From CAYJBP01 sp964368605 (GTDB lineage: Bacteria > Bacillota > Dehalobacteriia > UBA4068), in the NCBI GenBank assembly GCA_964368605.1, contig CAYJBP010000122.1:1-6199 (forward strand): DNA of 6,199 bases, in the 5' to 3' direction. The notes under the pieces are model-generated. The model had not been told where the DNA came from, ran no database searches, and saw only the letters and a program-made list of their open reading frames with translations. The position numbers and the translations under genes were made by a program. Positions within the stretch are counted from its first letter, which is position 1. Every line of letters starts with the position of its first letter. Of the stretch, positions 4,582 to 6,199 are shown piece after piece.

Positions 4582-5649
4582 AGCGGCTTGATTAATATGT
4601 TGCCATTGTTTTTTAGTCATAGTTAAAACATTATAGCCAATGCTTTCCAAATCGCTGGCACGATCATAGCTGTCTACATCTTGGCTATAACGGGTTACAG
4701 CATTGGATAAACCGTATAGGCTTAAATCATTGCCGGTAATTAAATGCTGTAAAACACCTTCGCTCTCATTATCGGTAATATTGAAGGTACGGGCAGCAAG
4801 TTTAACTACACCAGGTACATCAGCGGTATTTAGCTTAGCATCTTTTGCTTCACGCATAATTTTAACTACTTTATGAAAAGCAATTTCATCAACCGCTGCT
4901 CTTACCGTATCTTGCACCTTCAACATAAAAGCCTTATCATCGGCCGCCAAAGTTTCATCACGATAGATTTGAAAATTATTATCGGTAGACATCACTCGAC
5001 CAACATGGTTTTTGCGAATAGCGGCATCATTAACCACCATGCCATTACTGCATACCAAGCGATAAATCAAAGGCTCTACCGAAAAGGCACTTTGCCCGAC
5101 CTCGCTGTTTTTTATCACCATGCCGGCCTGCACAATATCCCCCGGCACAACTTCTGTTTCCAAACGGGGATTGACTACCTTGATATACATATTGCTATCG
5201 GTAATCTGGCAACTTTCAAATCTAGCCCCTTCAATCTCGCCGATAACCGGTAATACAGCTTCGGCTATATCATGATTATCTATGCGACGATAACGATTGC
5301 TAAGATAAGCCCGGGCTTTGCCGTCTAAAGTGCGAATCATGCGTTCATTAGGTTCGTTTTGAAACCAGTGATTGATATTATAAGCCAGCAATTGAGGGGA
5401 TTTTTCCAGCATTGTATTATAATACTTAGCCGGTATCCCCAAATGATTACCAATCTGCCGATGAGCAATTAAGCCCACATCCAGTGGCTCAACGCAATCA
5501 TTATGGGTTTTGTCCAGCAAACGCATTATCAGATTATTGTCATAACCCTCCACCTGTAGATGAGGGGTTTGCACCATATAATCGACTTTCGCTGTTTGTT
5601 GGCGCATAATTTCTTCAGCCAATTCCAAAATAGTTTGACCTTCTTTCAT
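4579..5649 (-). CDS. DUF932 phage/plasmid-like protein
   Basis: The product has 356 residues, about the usual length for DUF932 proteins, a family common on plasmids, integrative elements and phages with no settled biochemical role. Recognisable blocks: LIAHRQIGNHLGIPAKYY (about 60-77), RAYLSNRYRRIDNHDI (113-128), the family core from about 178 to 205 (VIKNSEVGQSAFSVEPLIYRL, then VCSNGMV), and a C-terminal segment near 309-335 (LSLYGLSNAVTRYSQD, then RASDLE). No signal peptide or membrane helix, so probably cytoplasmic. The ATG at 5649 has AAAGGAG (plus 5658-5664) at 8 nt spacing. It follows the right-edge gene by 24 bp and is probably cotranscribed with it. The last two codons (GCC GCT) and the TAG stop lie at the junction with the insertion-like element; the ancestral protein probably ended QAKILN rather than QAA. 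Loss of function from this small tail change seems unlikely. Confidence 0.86.
   Translation of the reverse strand: MKEGQTILELAEEIMRQQTAKVDYMVQTPHLQVEGYDNNLIMRLLDKTHNDCVEPLDVGLIAHRQIGNHLGIPAKYYNTMLEKSPQLLAYNINHWFQNEPNERMIRTLDGKARAYLSNRYRRIDNHDIAEAVLPVIGEIEGARFESCQITDSNMYIKVVNPRLETEVVPGDIVQAGMVIKNSEVGQSAFSVEPLIYRLVCSNGMVVNDAAIRKNHVGRVMSTDNNFQIYRDETLAADDKAFMLKVQDTVRAAVDEIAFHKVVKIMREAKDAKLNTADVPGVVKLAARTFNITDNESEGVLQHLITGNDLSLYGLSNAVTRYSQDVDSYDRASDLESIGYNVLTMTKKQWQHINQAA
4586..4590. repeat. Right copy of 5-bp direct repeat (candidate target-site duplication)
   Basis: GCTTG, identical to 4306-4310. On the minus strand it reads CAAGC, the Gln codon plus two bases of the Ala codon near the end of the DUF932 gene. 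It is separated from the 29-bp inverted repeat by AGCG (4582-4585), so the exact element edge is uncertain by a few bases. Confidence 0.45.
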
Positions 5650-5673
5650 AAATAATGCTCCTTTCGGTTATAT

Positions 5674-6199
5674 TTACCAGGTTAAAGCTAATTCAAAATC
5701 ATTAGCAGTGGCTGCTAATCCTTCTTTTTCAAATAGCTTAACCAAGCTATGCCAATCGGCTTTGGCCGGAAAATTGGCCAAATTTTGGGTCTTAATCTCA
5801 TTTTCTTCCTGCTGGATGCAGATATCGCCATTATCCTTAATTGTTAAACTGCTATGCCCTTTGGAATTGAGGTCGGCAATTAAGTTTTCCAAAACCGCTT
5901 TGCCTTGTTGCTCATACCAGATTTGCGGATTAGCTACTTCATAAATAGCCGTTCCGATTTTAGGAGGCTGATTGGAATTGCTATCCGCAAGCAAAGGTAC
6001 AATATTCATCATTTCGCATTTGATATTGGCTCGGTTATCAAAGGTGATAGCTGCAAAATTAAAATCCGGAACATTAAAAACTTTGATCCGGGCTATGCCG
6101 CCATCAATAATAAACTTAGCCGGCTTTTCCTCGCACCATTCCCAGATTACATAGGGATAAACAGCTTGCAAATAGGCCGAAATACGAAAGTTGACATGG
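5674..6199 (-). CDS. Unrecognised protein, start beyond the right edge (partial)
   Basis: I do not recognise this protein. The frame is open from its TAA at 5674-5676 to the last base of the window, giving at least 174 residues. The only in-frame start-like codon near the edge is a TTG at 6171; no ATG or GTG with a ribosome binding site is seen, and the residues upstream (HVNFRISAYLQ) look like ordinary coding sequence, so the gene almost certainly begins outside. Visible content: an aromatic start (VYPYVIWEWCEEKP), a FNVPDFNFAAITFDN block suggestive of beta strands, a Pro/Asn linker, an IWYEQQGKAVLENLIADL helix and an acidic C-terminal helix (LVKLFEKEGLAATANDFEL). No membrane segment or catalytic motif is evident. 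It lies 24 bp before the DUF932 gene and is likely in the same operon. Confidence 0.8.
   Translation of the reverse strand, partial: HVNFRISAYLQAVYPYVIWEWCEEKPAKFIIDGGIARIKVFNVPDFNFAAITFDNRANIKCEMMNIVPLLADSNSNQPPKIGTAIYEVANPQIWYEQQGKAVLENLIADLNSKGHSSLTIKDNGDICIQQEENEIKTQNLANFPAKADWHSLVKLFEKEGLAATANDFELALTW

Larger units (their letters stand above)
4311..4585. mobile_element. MITE-like non-coding insertion between the DUF932 and 273-aa genes
   Basis: About 275 bp with no plausible gene. The ends are imperfect inverted copies: plus 4311-4339 (TAGCGTAAAAAAACTCGAACC and following) against the complement of 4553-4581 (TAGCGTGAAAGGACTTGAACC and following), 22 of 29 positions identical. The direct repeat GCTTG flanks it at 4306-4310 and 4586-4590. 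Removing the element with one repeat copy leaves the DUF932 frame reading CAA GCT AAA ATA TTA AAT TAA, ending just before the next gene's Shine-Dalgarno region, the close spacing expected within this operon. The left half (4340-4459) is GC-rich and hairpin-rich; the right half (4460-4552) is AT-rich and enclosed by a perfect 12-bp inverted repeat. No transposase is present, so it would need to be moved in trans. The alternatives are a structured leader RNA for the 273-aa gene or a DNA-processing site such as an oriT. Confidence 0.55.

Noticed and set aside
4311..4585. CRISPR array or phage-type tandem repeat
   Set aside because: The repeats here are inverted or occur only twice, with no regular repeat-spacer pattern anywhere in the window.
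4873..5253. Plus-strand frame of 126 codons inside the DUF932 gene
   Set aside because: Antisense to conserved DUF932 blocks and without a ribosome binding site; a shadow of the real gene.
5708..6154. Two plus-strand frames opposite the right-edge gene
   Set aside because: Both overlap a long open minus-strand frame continuing to the window edge and have no start signals or recognisable content.
5674..6171. TTG at 6171 as the true start of the right-edge gene
   Set aside because: No Shine-Dalgarno sequence precedes it and the same frame stays open through to 6199, so the start is more likely outside the window.

Overview
The window is a compact accessory module from a low-GC Gram-positive-type (Firmicutes/Bacillota) genome. 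This rests on AT-rich DNA (roughly 40% G+C by eye, not counted), strong AGGAGG-type ribosome binding sites, and protein families (PcfJ, PcfK, DUF932, YkvA/DUF1232) that recur together on conjugative plasmids, integrative elements and phage-like plasmids of gut Firmicutes. The exact lineage cannot be fixed from this sequence; Negativicutes or Clostridia are guesses. No relaxase, integrase, replication initiator or structural phage gene is visible, so the type of mobile element is undecided.

All seven genes lie on the minus strand and read from the right edge to the left. In transcription order they are: an unrecognised protein whose start lies outside the window (5674-6199); a DUF932 phage/plasmid-like protein (4579-5649); a 275-bp non-coding insertion-like element (about 4311-4585); an unrecognised Cys-containing protein (3453-4274); a short region with a weak terminator and a textbook consensus promoter; a small YkvA/DUF1232 membrane protein (3034-3255); a second control region with an operator-like palindrome and a 14-bp stem-loop; then pcfK-like (2246-2899), pcfJ-like (236-2242) and a 66-residue conserved-looking small protein (10-210). 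pcfK and pcfJ are separated by 3 bp, and the pcfJ ribosome binding site lies inside the last pcfK codons.

The most interesting structure is the stretch between the DUF932 gene and the Cys-containing gene. It has imperfect 29-bp terminal inverted repeats (22/29 identical), is bounded by a 5-bp direct repeat (GCTTG on +), and holds a GC-rich, hairpin-rich half and an AT-rich half closed by a second, perfect 12-bp inverted repeat. Deleting the element plus one direct-repeat copy on paper keeps the DUF932 reading frame open for four more codons. It then stops at a TAA placed directly before the Shine-Dalgarno region of the next gene, restoring the tight spacing seen elsewhere in the cluster. I read this as a MITE-like insertion that now supplies the DUF932 stop codon.

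The PcfK-like protein belongs to the broad family that includes the Cas9 inhibitor AcrIIA9. This makes it a candidate anti-CRISPR, but family membership alone does not establish that. Function is unknown for the 66-residue, 273-residue and right-edge proteins. No gene-free stretch exceeds 300 bases; the longest (4275-4578) is almost entirely the insertion-like element.
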